A stretch of 14,432 bases of DNA from Acidimicrobiaceae bacterium (GCA_009785715.1 WQVT01000015.1:1-14432), one strand, 5' to 3'; counted from the first letter of the stretch, positions 1 to 6,866 are shown. Numbers and translations are program-made. Notes: generated by a model not told the origin, from the sequence alone.

Positions 1-16
1 CCGGCGATCGGGGATG
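1..16. repeat. 16-base direct repeat, left copy
   Basis: The first 16 bases, CCGGCGATCGGGGATG, recur exactly at 645-660, so the two copies flank the small P-loop gene at 53-604. The left copy touches the window edge and could be longer. Chance occurrence of a 16-base exact repeat in a GC-rich window this size is unlikely but not negligible. Its function is unknown. A repeat lying exactly at the edge could also mark an assembly boundary. Confidence 0.45.
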
Positions 17-52
17 CTCGATGACCGGGGCCTGGGGTTGGTCCTGACGACC

Positions 53-604
53 TTAGGTGGCACCCGGCCGGTTCTCTCGACGACTCTGTTCAAGGAAGCC
101 GACGACCTGGTCCACGAGGCTCGAAACGGGCACGACGGTGTCCACGAGCAGACCGTCAGGGTCTTGCTTGTACTGCTGGGCGGTTCGCTCGGCGATGCGT
201 ATCCAGCGATGCCCTCGGGTCTGTAAGCGCCTTTGGAGTTCGGCAGCGTCTGAGCAGATCACCTCGATTGGGAGGTAGACCGCTGCAGCGGCGTCTGCCA
301 ACGCCCGCAGCCGAGTCCGAAGGCGTGGATCGGCTACTACGTCCAAGACCACGTCGTGGTCGTGGAGCGCGTCCTCCACCAGGAACTCAAGGTTGCGGTT
401 CGCTCGATCTTGGAAGGCGGGCCGCCTGAATCCGAACCAGCGGGATACTGCCCGGTCGATGTTTGCTGTGGGGGAGCGCATGCTTCGAACGACTTGGTCT
501 CGCGAGAAATGTTGCGCTGCGATCCGTGCCGTCAACGCTTGGGCCAGTTCGCTCTTGCCGACGCCCGGTCCTCCAGATATCGCGATCAAGGCCGAGCGGC
601 GCAC
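53..604 (-). CDS. small P-loop kinase-like ATP-binding protein (AAA_33-like)
   Basis: A 183-residue soluble protein with a Walker A loop right at its N-terminus (GGPGVGKSE, residues 11-19). This is typical of P-loop nucleoside kinases, AAA_33 kinases and zeta-toxin-like phosphotransferases. Residues around 74-82 (VVLDVVADP) lie where a Walker B or substrate aspartate would be. The arginine-rich stretch near residues 122-138 may act as a lid. The substrate cannot be told from the sequence. The start is GTG at 604, with a stop codon immediately upstream in frame, so no longer form is possible without a frameshift. No strong ribosome binding site precedes it. It lies 129 bases downstream of the PhyH oxygenase on the same strand and may share its transcript. 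Dephospho-CoA kinase or uridine kinase is less likely given its low resemblance beyond the P-loop. Confidence 0.75.
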   Translation of the reverse strand: MRRSALIAISGGPGVGKSELAQALTARIAAQHFSRDQVVRSMRSPTANIDRAVSRWFGFRRPAFQDRANRNLEFLVEDALHDHDVVLDVVADPRLRTRLRALADAAAAVYLPIEVICSDAAELQRRLQTRGHRWIRIAERTAQQYKQDPDGLLVDTVVPVSSLVDQVVGFLEQSRRENRPGAT

Positions 605-640
605 TCATCAAGTCTGCGGCATTTGGGGCCATACCCGCTT

Positions 641-660
641 CCATCCGGCGATCGGGGATG
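641..660. repeat. direct repeat, right copy, in the gap upstream of the P-loop gene
   Basis: Bases 645-660 are identical to 1-16. Bases 641-657 also match 1573-1589 with one mismatch (CCATCCGGCGATCGGGG versus CCATCCGGCGTTCGGGG). The copy at 1573-1589 covers the annotated start of the PhyH gene, and the copy here lies 37-56 bases before the P-loop start. The family is therefore associated with gene starts on the minus strand. Whether it is a shared regulatory element, a duplication scar or chance is unknown. Confidence 0.4.
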
Positions 661-733
661 CGCCTTCTTCGTTAGGGAGGACGGCGTTCTGGGACAGCGC
701 GTTCGGGTGCGGACCGGACAACTTCGTTGCGTG

Positions 734-1576
734 TCAGTTCGTGGTCGCCACCCGCGAGAGCCAGGCGAGGGGTGGCTGGCCGGCGATGAACCCGAAGTAC
801 TCGTTGGTCTGATTGAACCCGAGGAGCTCCTGAAGGTCAGGGACCAAGGTTGCAGCGAGGTCTGGTCCGACCGACAGGGGGTGGCATTCCGCTGGTCGCA
901 ACCACCGTGCCACGTGCTCGACGATCAACCCGAGGCGGGGGGTGGCTGCCGGGTTGGCGCCGGCCCCGTGGAGCAAGCCGCCGGCATATACCAGCGCCGA
1001 ACCGGCTGGCATGACCGCGGGTTCCGCCGTTCGCAGTGCACGGTCGTGGTGCGAACCGGGCACCACCATGGTCGCACCGTTCTCGAAGCGCCATTCGTCA
1101 AGCGCCCAGATGGTGTTCACCATGACCTCCGGGAACTCGGCTGGGAGGGGATACACGGCGCCGTCGCGGTGTTGTACCTGTGCGACCTCGCCTGGCTGGA
1201 CCTCGGAGAGGACGGTCATGCCCAACTGATAGGGCCACGACAGCGTCGCCTTGACTAGACCTTGGACGACGGGGTGCAGGACGAGGCTGTCGAGGAGGCG
1301 GGTTCGTGCCAGGGGGTCGAAGATCCGACGGGTCTTGAAGCCGTCGAAGCGGTTATCACCGAGGGGAGCGGTGCTGACCAGTGCGCGGACCCCTGTGCGT
1401 ACCGCCTCCAGTTCCGAGGGGGTGAGAAGGCCGCGTACGACGAGGACCCCGTCCCGGTCCAGGGTTTCCTTGAGATCGGCTGTCGGGCTATCAGCGTCGA
1501 AGGTGGAGATCGGCACGGAAGCCATCATTGCGCGCAACCGCTCGCCGAGAGACCCTCGCCAGCTCCTCACCGCCAT
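734..1576 (-). CDS. phytanoyl-CoA dioxygenase (PhyH) family Fe(II)/2-oxoglutarate oxygenase
   Basis: A 280-residue non-heme iron oxygenase of the PhyH family. It would couple oxidative decarboxylation of 2-oxoglutarate to hydroxylation of an unidentified substrate. The iron triad is visible: H136 and D138 in the HRDGAVYP motif, and the distal H203 in GGLLHGAGAN. R214 (TPRLGL) is the likely 2-oxoglutarate ligand. The family's GSHHDRAL-type turn is at 174-181. The early segment DRDGVLVVRGLL (41-51) is the usual PhyH opening. The start is uncertain. ATG 1576 has no clear ribosome binding site, and the ATG pair at 1528/1525 (residues 17 and 18) would begin the protein nearer the domain. It sits 107 bases after the FtsX-like gene on the same strand, so it may be a distal member of that operon. 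The substrate could be a secondary metabolite or amino acid derivative, but nothing in the window identifies it. Confidence 0.88.
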   Translation of the reverse strand: MAVRSWRGSLGERLRAMMASVPISTFDADSPTADLKETLDRDGVLVVRGLLTPSELEAVRTGVRALVSTAPLGDNRFDGFKTRRIFDPLARTRLLDSLVLHPVVQGLVKATLSWPYQLGMTVLSEVQPGEVAQVQHRDGAVYPLPAEFPEVMVNTIWALDEWRFENGATMVVPGSHHDRALRTAEPAVMPAGSALVYAGGLLHGAGANPAATPRLGLIVEHVARWLRPAECHPLSVGPDLAATLVPDLQELLGFNQTNEYFGFIAGQPPLAWLSRVATTN

Positions 1577-1683
1577 CCGGCGTTCGGGGCGACGTGAGCC
1601 CGCAATAGTGGGCGCGGTTTTGTGACAGGTGGCGGGGGGCTAGAAGGTTTAGACAGCGCAGGTGCGGTCCCTTAAAAAGGCAA

Positions 1684-4254
1684 TCATCCTTCGTCGTGTG
1701 CCGCGAGGATCCAGGCGGTGGGGGTAAAGATCGCCACCGAAGTCAGGGCGATGACCGTCCCGGCGATGATCGCCACCGGTGTCCAGCTCATGGTTGGCGT
1801 CCACGCGGCGGTGAGCGTCTTCGTGACCACGAGGATGGTGGCCGCCGCGGCGGCGGCGCCAACGACGAGGCCTGCGGCGCTCACGATGACGGTCTGCCAC
1901 CAGGTCATCGACAAGAGCTGTCGCGTGGTGGCGCCGACTCGGCGGAGTAGGCGCAGCGACCCGCGCCGTTCGACCGTGGCCATTGCGAGCGTGTTGACCA
2001 GGGCCAAGCCAGCGAGAGCGGCTATCACGCCGAGCAGGAGATTGTTGCCGTAGGACTGTTGCGCCGTGAGAAGTTCGGCTTGGGCGTTCACCACCGTGCC
2101 ACGCCCGGCGACGTTCAGGCCGGGGAACCGCCCGGCGAGCGGGGCGAGGCCCTGCGTCAGAGCGGTCAGGCTCGTGTGCGGCGCCGGGCGGACCAGTACC
2201 TCGCCGATTGCGGCGCTGCCGAGGTGGCCGCCGCCGGCTGCGCCCGCCGGGATGAGGGCGTCACCGAATCCCAGCGACCGGTCGTAGATGGCGGTCACGG
2301 TCGCCCGGTACGGCGTCCCGTCGGCCAGGTAGGCGGTGAGGGTTTGCCCGACGCGGGTGTCCACGGCGGTCGGGCCGGTCTCGATATTGCTCAACGCGAT
2401 GTCGCCGGGACCGAAGCCGCGTAGCGTGCCAGAGCTGACCTTGAGGTTGAGCACTGCGGCCGGTGAGCCTCCGGTGATTGCCTCGGCGGCGGTGTTGTCG
2501 TTGCCGGGGTAGGGGACGAAGACGGTGGTTGGGGTCAGCCCGACAGCGGTACCGACTCCCGGCTCAGCCGCGATCGCCGATACGGCGGCTGGCCCGAGTC
2601 CGGAGCCGGGGGCGGACACGACCGCGGTTGCGGTGAGCCGTTGGCCTCCTTCGACGACCGCGGCGTGGTTCTGGGTGGCGTCGATGAAGTAGATCGCCCC
2701 GGTGAACATCACCGCGAGGGCGATCGCGACCATCGCGGTCGCCGTCCGCTGCGGCCGCACTCTGATGTCGGCCAGAGCGAGTCTGCCCGCGGCACGAGAG
2801 AATACAGAGACAGGCTGCCGGAGCAATCCTTCCGCCACAGCGACGAGCAGTGTTCCCAGTAGCGCGACGCCCGTCATCAACGCCAGAAGCATCACCAGGG
2901 CCAGGTTGATCTGTTCGGAGGGGCTGAGGGGCAGAATCAGTGCGGCCACGCCAAGGGCGATCCCACCGGCCAGCATGACCAGGCCGGCGAGCAGCCGGGC
3001 CAAGCGCGGTCTGCGACGCTGCGTGTTCGCCTGCGCCAGCGCTGCCGCCGGAGCCAGCCTGGAGGCACGCCGGACTGCCGCCAGTCCCGCGAGTTCGGCG
3101 ACGACCACTCCGATTCCCGCGGTGATGAGCACAACCCAAACGCTGGTCCACGAGTTTGTCCAGGCGTGCGTCGTCGCCGGAAGCATCTGATGGGCGTCCA
3201 TCCCGCGAACCGCCCGAGAAGCTAGCCAGACGCCCGGTAGGTAGCCGGCCAACCCCGCCAACCCGCCGAGGATGGCGAGTTCGATCATGGCCATCCGGCG
3301 CACCTGGCCGGGGGTTGCCCCGATCGCCCGCATCAGGGCGATGTTCCGCCAACGCTGCGCGATCGACAGCGACACCGTACCGGCGACCACGAACAGGGCG
3401 ATCAGCAGCACATCGAAGCCGGCGCTTTCGGCCACCTGCAACAGGTCGAACCCGTCGATGGCGGCGGCGAGGTCTTCGGCCCCACCGCGGCGATTCCCCG
3501 ACAGCACGGTCCGGCCGTCGAAGTCGGGGTTGTCGCGGATCCTGGCGGCCAGCACGGACGCCGACGTGTCGGGACGGGCGAGGACGCCGATGAGATCTGC
3601 CTGTCCCGGGTGGCCGTACAGCGCTGCGGCCTCGTCGTTCGTGAAGAACACCGCCTGGTCCTGGGCCGGGTTGCCGGCGGGCGAAGCGGCCACGCCGGCG
3701 ACCGTGAACGAGGGCAGGTCGCGCCCGCTGAGCCGGACCGTATCGCCGGGCCGCAGGCCCGCTGCCCGGGCGAGCCCGGCGCCCACCACAACCTGGTCGC
3801 TTGCCGCCGGAGCATGCCCGGAGACGATGGTGAACGGGGTGAGCGGCGCACTCTGCCAGCCATAGCCGGTTAGCGGCTGAGCGGTGCTCCCGGACAGGAC
3901 GCGGCCACCGGCGACCTGCAGGGCGAGGGGAATCGACACTTCCGGCACTGCGGTGGCGACGCCGGGCACTGCGGCCGCTGCCCGGGCCAGGCTGATCGGC
4001 AGTCGACGGTAGGCGGGCAGCCCCACCACGTCGGTACTGGTGTGGTGGTCCTGATCCGAGGTGACGGCGACCTTCTGGTTGCCGGTGATCACCACGGACG
4101 TCGCGGCCAGCCGCTGCGCCGGGACGGACAATGTCTGGGCAGTACCAATCAGCGATGCCGTCACGGTGACCACGACGGCCGCCAGAAGAAGAGCAATGAA
4201 CGTACCCGCCAAAGGCGCCGGTTGGCGGCGCAGCGTGCGAAAGAACCCTGTCAC
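1684..4254 (-). CDS. ABC transporter permease, FtsX/MacB-type with two FtsX domains
   Basis: An 856-residue membrane protein. It has an N-terminal membrane segment (about 16-38), a large extracytoplasmic domain (about 40-275) and a first FtsX membrane block (about 280-400). That block contains the RWRNIALMRAIGATPGQVRRM motif typical of FtsX-like permeases. Further segments lie at about 420-475 and 505-525, followed by a second extracytoplasmic domain (about 525-735) and a final FtsX block (about 738-850). The second block repeats the motif as RRGSLRLLRRVGATTRQL. This is the usual length and ten-segment layout of the ABC3 permeases of Gram-positive bacteria. The start is GTG 4254, overlapping the stop of the ATP-binding gene as GTGA, with a GGAGG about 10 bases upstream. 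The pair is therefore translationally coupled. Family members move lipids, lipoproteins, antibiotics or peptides outwards, or work mechanically. The cargo here is unknown. Confidence 0.93.
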   Translation of the reverse strand: MTGFFRTLRRQPAPLAGTFIALLLAAVVVTVTASLIGTAQTLSVPAQRLAATSVVITGNQKVAVTSDQDHHTSTDVVGLPAYRRLPISLARAAAAVPGVATAVPEVSIPLALQVAGGRVLSGSTAQPLTGYGWQSAPLTPFTIVSGHAPAASDQVVVGAGLARAAGLRPGDTVRLSGRDLPSFTVAGVAASPAGNPAQDQAVFFTNDEAAALYGHPGQADLIGVLARPDTSASVLAARIRDNPDFDGRTVLSGNRRGGAEDLAAAIDGFDLLQVAESAGFDVLLIALFVVAGTVSLSIAQRWRNIALMRAIGATPGQVRRMAMIELAILGGLAGLAGYLPGVWLASRAVRGMDAHQMLPATTHAWTNSWTSVWVVLITAGIGVVVAELAGLAAVRRASRLAPAAALAQANTQRRRPRLARLLAGLVMLAGGIALGVAALILPLSPSEQINLALVMLLALMTGVALLGTLLVAVAEGLLRQPVSVFSRAAGRLALADIRVRPQRTATAMVAIALAVMFTGAIYFIDATQNHAAVVEGGQRLTATAVVSAPGSGLGPAAVSAIAAEPGVGTAVGLTPTTVFVPYPGNDNTAAEAITGGSPAAVLNLKVSSGTLRGFGPGDIALSNIETGPTAVDTRVGQTLTAYLADGTPYRATVTAIYDRSLGFGDALIPAGAAGGGHLGSAAIGEVLVRPAPHTSLTALTQGLAPLAGRFPGLNVAGRGTVVNAQAELLTAQQSYGNNLLLGVIAALAGLALVNTLAMATVERRGSLRLLRRVGATTRQLLSMTWWQTVIVSAAGLVVGAAAAAATILVVTKTLTAAWTPTMSWTPVAIIAGTVIALTSVAIFTPTAWILAAHDEG

Positions 4255-5042
4255 CGGGATTCCGCCTCCCCGAGGCGGCGCAGAATTTGGCCGAGTTCGG
4301 CTGGATCGGGAGCGGTGCGCGTTTCCGCGATGCGCCCATGGGCGAGCACCACGGCCTGGTCTGCATAGCCCGCGACCATGGGATTGTGGGTGACGACGAC
4401 TACGGTCTGGCCCAGTTCATCGACCGCACGCCGCAGCAGGTCGAGCACGACCTCGCTGGTATAAGGGTCAAGGGCCGCGGTGGGCTCGTCGGCAAAGACC
4501 ACCTCCGGACGGGTGATGAGCGCCCGGGCGATGGCGACCCGCTGCTGCTGCCCGCCCGACAGGCGATCTGGGAGCCTGCCAAGCAACGGGGTGATACCCA
4601 CCTGCCCCGCGGCCCCAGCGATGTCGTCCCAGTCGAAGGGACGTCCGTCGAGACGCAGCGGGAGCGCGATGTTCTCGGCGACGGTCAGGGTCGGCACGAG
4701 GTTCAGTTCCTGGAATACGAACCCGACCTTGCGGCGGCGCAGCAGCGCCAGCCTGCGGCGCCTCATGCGAGTGATTTCCTCGCCGCCGAGCCAGACCCGC
4801 CCCCGGCTCGGCCGGTCCAGACCCGAAGCGCATTGCAACAGAGTCGACTTGCCCGACCCCGACAGGCCCATCACCGCTGTCAAGGTGGCCCGGGGGAACG
4901 CGATGCTCACCCCATCCAGGGCGTCACCATCGCGACGGCCGTAGTGCTTACTGACGCTCTCCAGCCGCCCGGCAGCCGGCCCACCTTCGAAGGTGGGCTC
5001 GCCACGGCGAGTCAGAACGCGTTGAGTTGACAAGCCGACCAC
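4251..5042 (-). CDS. ABC transporter ATP-binding protein, LolD/MacB-type
   Basis: A 263-residue nucleotide-binding subunit that powers the downstream FtsX-like permease. It has a Walker A GLSGSGKST (59-67), a Q-loop Q111 in FVFQELNLVP and a signature LSGGQ (161-165). A Walker B ends VVFAD (181-185) with catalytic E186, and the switch histidine is H219 in VVVVTHNP. The order and spacing match LolD/MacB-like ATPases. The first 26 residues precede the ABC fold (which begins LESVSKHYG) and are low in recognisable features. The GTG start at 5042 is supported by an AAAGGA about 8 bases upstream. It is the first gene after a strong minus-strand promoter candidate and a structured leader. It is divergent from the GntR regulator gene, which suggests control by that regulator. 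Confidence 0.94.
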   Translation of the reverse strand: MVGLSTQRVLTRRGEPTFEGGPAAGRLESVSKHYGRRDGDALDGVSIAFPRATLTAVMGLSGSGKSTLLQCASGLDRPSRGRVWLGGEEITRMRRRRLALLRRRKVGFVFQELNLVPTLTVAENIALPLRLDGRPFDWDDIAGAAGQVGITPLLGRLPDRLSGGQQQRVAIARALITRPEVVFADEPTAALDPYTSEVVLDLLRRAVDELGQTVVVVTHNPMVAGYADQAVVLAHGRIAETRTAPDPAELGQILRRLGEAESR

Positions 5043-5064
5043 TGTCCCCGTCCTTTCCTTTCAG

Positions 5065-5120
5065 ACCTCGGCAAGGTGCCGAGGTTGCTCCACCGACAAG
5101 TCGACCGGTGAGCCAGCAAC
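5065..5120 (-). promoter_or_regulatory. structured mRNA leader with two consecutive stem-loops
   Basis: Read on the minus strand, the leader of the exporter mRNA forms two hairpins. The 5' one pairs GTTGCT with AGCAAC (5115-5120 with 5084-5089) and CACCG with CGGTG (5106-5110 with 5091-5095), with a 1-by-4 internal loop and a 10-base apical loop. The 3' one is a perfect nine-base-pair stem, ACCTCGGCA/TGCCGAGGT (5077-5085 and 5065-5073), with a three-base loop. They touch at 5084-5085 and end about 20 bases before the start codon, just ahead of the purine-rich ribosome binding site. There is no U-run after either, so they are not ordinary terminators. They could regulate translation or stabilise the mRNA, or the 3' palindrome could be a DNA operator. 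Confidence 0.5.
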
Positions 5121-5121
5121 T

Positions 5122-5150
5122 CTGACGTACCAGTAACGTCCCAGTAATAT
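5122..5150 (+). promoter_or_regulatory. candidate promoter of the GntR gene over an 11-base tandem repeat
   Basis: A -35 candidate CTGACG (5122-5127) and a -10 candidate TAATAT (5145-5150) are separated by 17 bases. They point rightwards at the GntR gene, giving a leader of about 65 bases. Inside lies a tandem repeat, ACGTACCAGTA ACGTCCCAGTA (5125-5146), two copies differing at one base with an 11-base period, close to one helical turn. This suits two protein subunits binding the same DNA face. The assignment is inference from motif match only. Confidence 0.45.
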
Positions 5151-5165
5151 ATGAGCTGCGCATGA

Positions 5166-5194
5166 GTTATACATGGGCCATGTGCTACGGTCAA
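5166..5194 (-). promoter_or_regulatory. near-consensus promoter of the exporter operon with palindromic operator
   Basis: On the minus strand TTGACC (5189-5194) and TATAAC (5166-5171) each match the housekeeping consensus at 5 of 6 positions, with an ideal 17-base spacer. Transcription would begin near 5159, leaving a leader of about 117 bases before the GTG at 5042. The spacer holds a perfect palindrome, ACATGG-G-CCATGT (5171-5183), touching the -10 box. This is the classic place for a repressor to block RNA polymerase. The divergent GntR gene is the natural candidate regulator. A ten-base direct repeat CAAGTCGACC is also present at 5192-5201, overlapping the -35, and at 5097-5106 in the leader. 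Confidence 0.62.
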
Positions 5195-5222
5195 GTCGAC
5201 CTCGCGAAGATGGGAGGCGAGC

Positions 5223-5870
5223 ATGGAAGTGCCGGTCGGCAAGGCGCAGCAGGCTTACGAGCTCATCGAGTCGATGATCACGTTCCTGGACCTGGCGCCA
5301 GGGCGGCTCGTCTCCGAGTCGATGCTGATGGACCTGACCGGGTTCGGCCGCACCCCGGTCCGGGAAGCGTTGCAGCGGCTAGCCAACCAAGGGATGGTCG
5401 AGATCAACCCCAAACGCGGGGTGCTGGTCGCGGAGCTGTCGATCGAGAGTCAGCTCCAGTTGCTGGAGATCCATCGATGCCTTGCAGAGCTGACCGTCCG
5501 CCTGGCCGCCCGCCGGGCGGACTCCGCCCAGCGGGAGGCGATGATCCAGCACGCCGAGGTGTTCAAGAAGTTCACCGGTGACGACATCCGCGCCTACAGG
5601 ACGCTGCTGAATAAGGGGCAAGCGTTGATGACTGCGGGGTCGCACAATCAGTTTCTCGAGATGGGCATGGGACCGTTGGTGGCCCCGTCGGTACGATTCT
5701 GGTTTGCGAACCTCCGTGATCCCGCTACAGAACTGCGCTCGGCGGCAGACCTCCAGACCGCCATGCTCAAAGCAATCCACAAGCAAGACCCAGAAGCGGC
5801 TGCCAAGGCCACGCTGCAGTACTACGACTACCTCCTCGAGTCCGCACTGCGGGTCCTGCAAGACCGATAG
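5223..5870 (+). CDS. GntR-family transcriptional regulator, FCD (FadR) subfamily
   Basis: A 215-residue DNA-binding regulator. The N-terminal winged helix (about 8-72) shows the hallmark GRTPVREALQRLANQGMV (42-59) and the wing NPKRGVLV (62-69). The C-terminal all-helical FCD domain (about 75-212) is recognisable from ELTVRLAARRA (89-99), the AGSHN turn (138-142) and the AIHKQDPEAA segment (184-193). The FCD metal site looks degenerate. The usual F-H of the first ligand helix is Y125-R126, and the two later histidines appear as Q178/T179 and Y200/Y201. Effector binding is probably metal-independent or altered. The start is ATG 5223 with GGGAGG five bases upstream. It is divergent from the ABC exporter genes across a gap full of palindromes and promoters, so it most likely regulates them and itself. 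Confidence 0.92.
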   Translation: MEVPVGKAQQAYELIESMITFLDLAPGRLVSESMLMDLTGFGRTPVREALQRLANQGMVEINPKRGVLVAELSIESQLQLLEIHRCLAELTVRLAARRADSAQREAMIQHAEVFKKFTGDDIRAYRTLLNKGQALMTAGSHNQFLEMGMGPLVAPSVRFWFANLRDPATELRSAADLQTAMLKAIHKQDPEAAAKATLQYYDYLLESALRVLQDR

Positions 5871-6235
5871 TCACCACGTAGCTCGCGAGGGGTCACTCCC
5901 ACCATGGCCTTGGAGACTGACTCATCAACACCAAAAAAAGACGGAGGCCATCGCTTCTCTCGGCGGATCCCAATATCCCCGCTTGACACCTCTCGGAGAG
6001 CATCCCCGATGTGCCGATATGGGCTACTGAGCTATACAGATCTCGGCCCCGTGCCGTTCGATCTCTGAGCTTGTCAGCCGTGCATGCTGTCGCTGTCGAC
6101 ATGCCACCCCGATGACCAGGTTGGGGGCAGTGGGGCTCCCACGTTCTGTTAACCTATGTCGCCATCATCTCGGCCGTCACCTTGCCCTATAAGGCCCGCC
6201 CGTGGTGGCCTCCATTCACAGCGAGAGACCCTCTG
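5871..6235. other. 365-base gap with no supported gene
   Basis: This gap lies between the convergent GntR and DUF1622 genes. No reading frame here looks like protein. Visible elements are a run of seven A at about 5933-5939 (seven U on the minus strand, but without a strong stem before it), a lone TTGACA at 5983-5988 with no partner -10, and a short hairpin GTGGG-GCT-CCCAC at 6130-6142. The hairpin is followed by the partly T-rich ACGTTCTGTT and could end the GntR transcript. Base composition looks less GC-rich than the neighbouring genes. It may be a decayed gene or simply spacer. Confidence 0.4.
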
Positions 6236-6622
6236 TTACTCTTGGGCCTCCTCGGCACACACGCCCGTGTCTCGGACGGCTTCGTGTTTCCGCCAGGGCC
6301 ACACACCATCGATCTCAAGAGCGAGGGACCAGCTGAGTAGGATCCGGACGAGCACGATGGTGGCGAGCACGGCCACGCTGTCGGCGGTCTGATCGACGAT
6401 GACGGTTCTGATGATGTCGGCCACGATGAGGACTTCGAGGCCAAGCAAGATGATTCGGCCCAGACGTTTTCGGAAGTACTCGTACGTGTTCGGGTGGCGT
6501 ACTCTGGTGATGTACATCGTGGCCGAATGAACGAGAACAAAAAGGCCACCCACGACCAGAATGCCTACGCCGACACCTTCGACCACCTGAACGACATCGT
6601 CGACGTTGTGATTGAAACTCAT
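6236..6622 (-). CDS. DUF1622 family small membrane protein
   Basis: A 128-residue integral membrane protein matching the DUF1622 family, whose function is unknown. Three hydrophobic helices are visible at about 12-36, 54-76 and 80-100. The family signature is clear: LGLEVLIVADIIRTV (55-69), then IVLVRILLSWSLALEI, then the tail GVWPW before a charged, probably cytoplasmic, C-terminus. The RHPNTYEYFRKRLGR segment (42-56) forms a basic loop between helices one and two. The start ATG 6622 has GAGAG about seven bases upstream. The gene stands alone, with gaps of over 300 bases on both sides, so its neighbours give no clue to its role. Confidence 0.88.
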   Translation of the reverse strand: MSFNHNVDDVVQVVEGVGVGILVVGGLFVLVHSATMYITRVRHPNTYEYFRKRLGRIILLGLEVLIVADIIRTVIVDQTADSVAVLATIVLVRILLSWSLALEIDGVWPWRKHEAVRDTGVCAEEAQE

Positions 6623-6722
6623 GGTCGGTCTCTCAAGGCGTGTCGACGGATGTCAACCGGGCTGATGGCCCATCATCGCGTACCTGGCCCGTCAGTTCGG
6701 TCATGACATACGGGGCGGTCGG

Positions 6723-6866
6723 TCAGCCGGTGATGCCGAGCTCCTCGAGCCCCTGGCGGAAATGCTTCACGCTCTGCGAGAGCATTCCCGCCAGAAGACG
6801 AATGTCGGCGTCGCGCAGCGTGCTGGTACGACCCGTTTGGGACGTACTTGTGTGGGGTTGCTCCAA
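6723..6866 (-). CDS. possible 47-residue small protein or gene remnant
   Basis: In the 318-base gap between the permease and DUF1622 genes, one minus-strand frame ending at a TGA at 6723-6725 reads like real protein. Its last 31 residues include TLRDADIRLLAGML and SVKHFRQGLEELGITG, an amphipathic helical pattern without the arginine-proline excess of shadow frames. The only start codon nearby is TTG at 6866, with no good ribosome binding site. The frame stays open upstream (LGFDHAARLEQ) and past the permease stop. It could be a small protein with a weak start, the 3' end of a truncated gene, or chance. I do not recognise a family. The rest of the gap, 6623-6722 and 6867-6940, shows nothing I can support. 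Confidence 0.33.
   Translation of the reverse strand: MEQPHTSTSQTGRTSTLRDADIRLLAGMLSQSVKHFRQGLEELGITG

Noticed and set aside
356..1258. 300-residue plus-strand frame across the P-loop and PhyH genes
   Set aside because: It spans the gap and runs antisense to two genes with clear catalytic motifs, and has shadow-like composition.
1598..1621. Terminator-like stem (GCCCGC/GTGGGC) followed by TTTT on the plus strand
   Set aside because: No plus-strand gene precedes it, and on the minus strand the stem has a mismatch and no U-run, so it has no transcript to end.
2564..4366. 600-residue open frame on the same strand as the FtsX-like permease
   Set aside because: Extremely arginine, glycine and proline rich with no hydrophobic pattern. 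The overlapping frame encodes the obvious permease.
5983..5988. Perfect TTGACA on the plus strand as a promoter
   Set aside because: No -10 box at a workable distance and no plus-strand gene downstream before the convergent DUF1622 gene.
5893..6102. 69-residue minus-strand frame in the gap after the GntR gene
   Set aside because: No ribosome binding site, no recognisable pattern, and composition like random translation.
6651..6656. Perfect TTGACA on the minus strand before the DUF1622 gene
   Set aside because: The -10 position would be AGAGAC, overlapping the ribosome binding site. No TAnnnT-like box is present, so a leaderless promoter is not supported.
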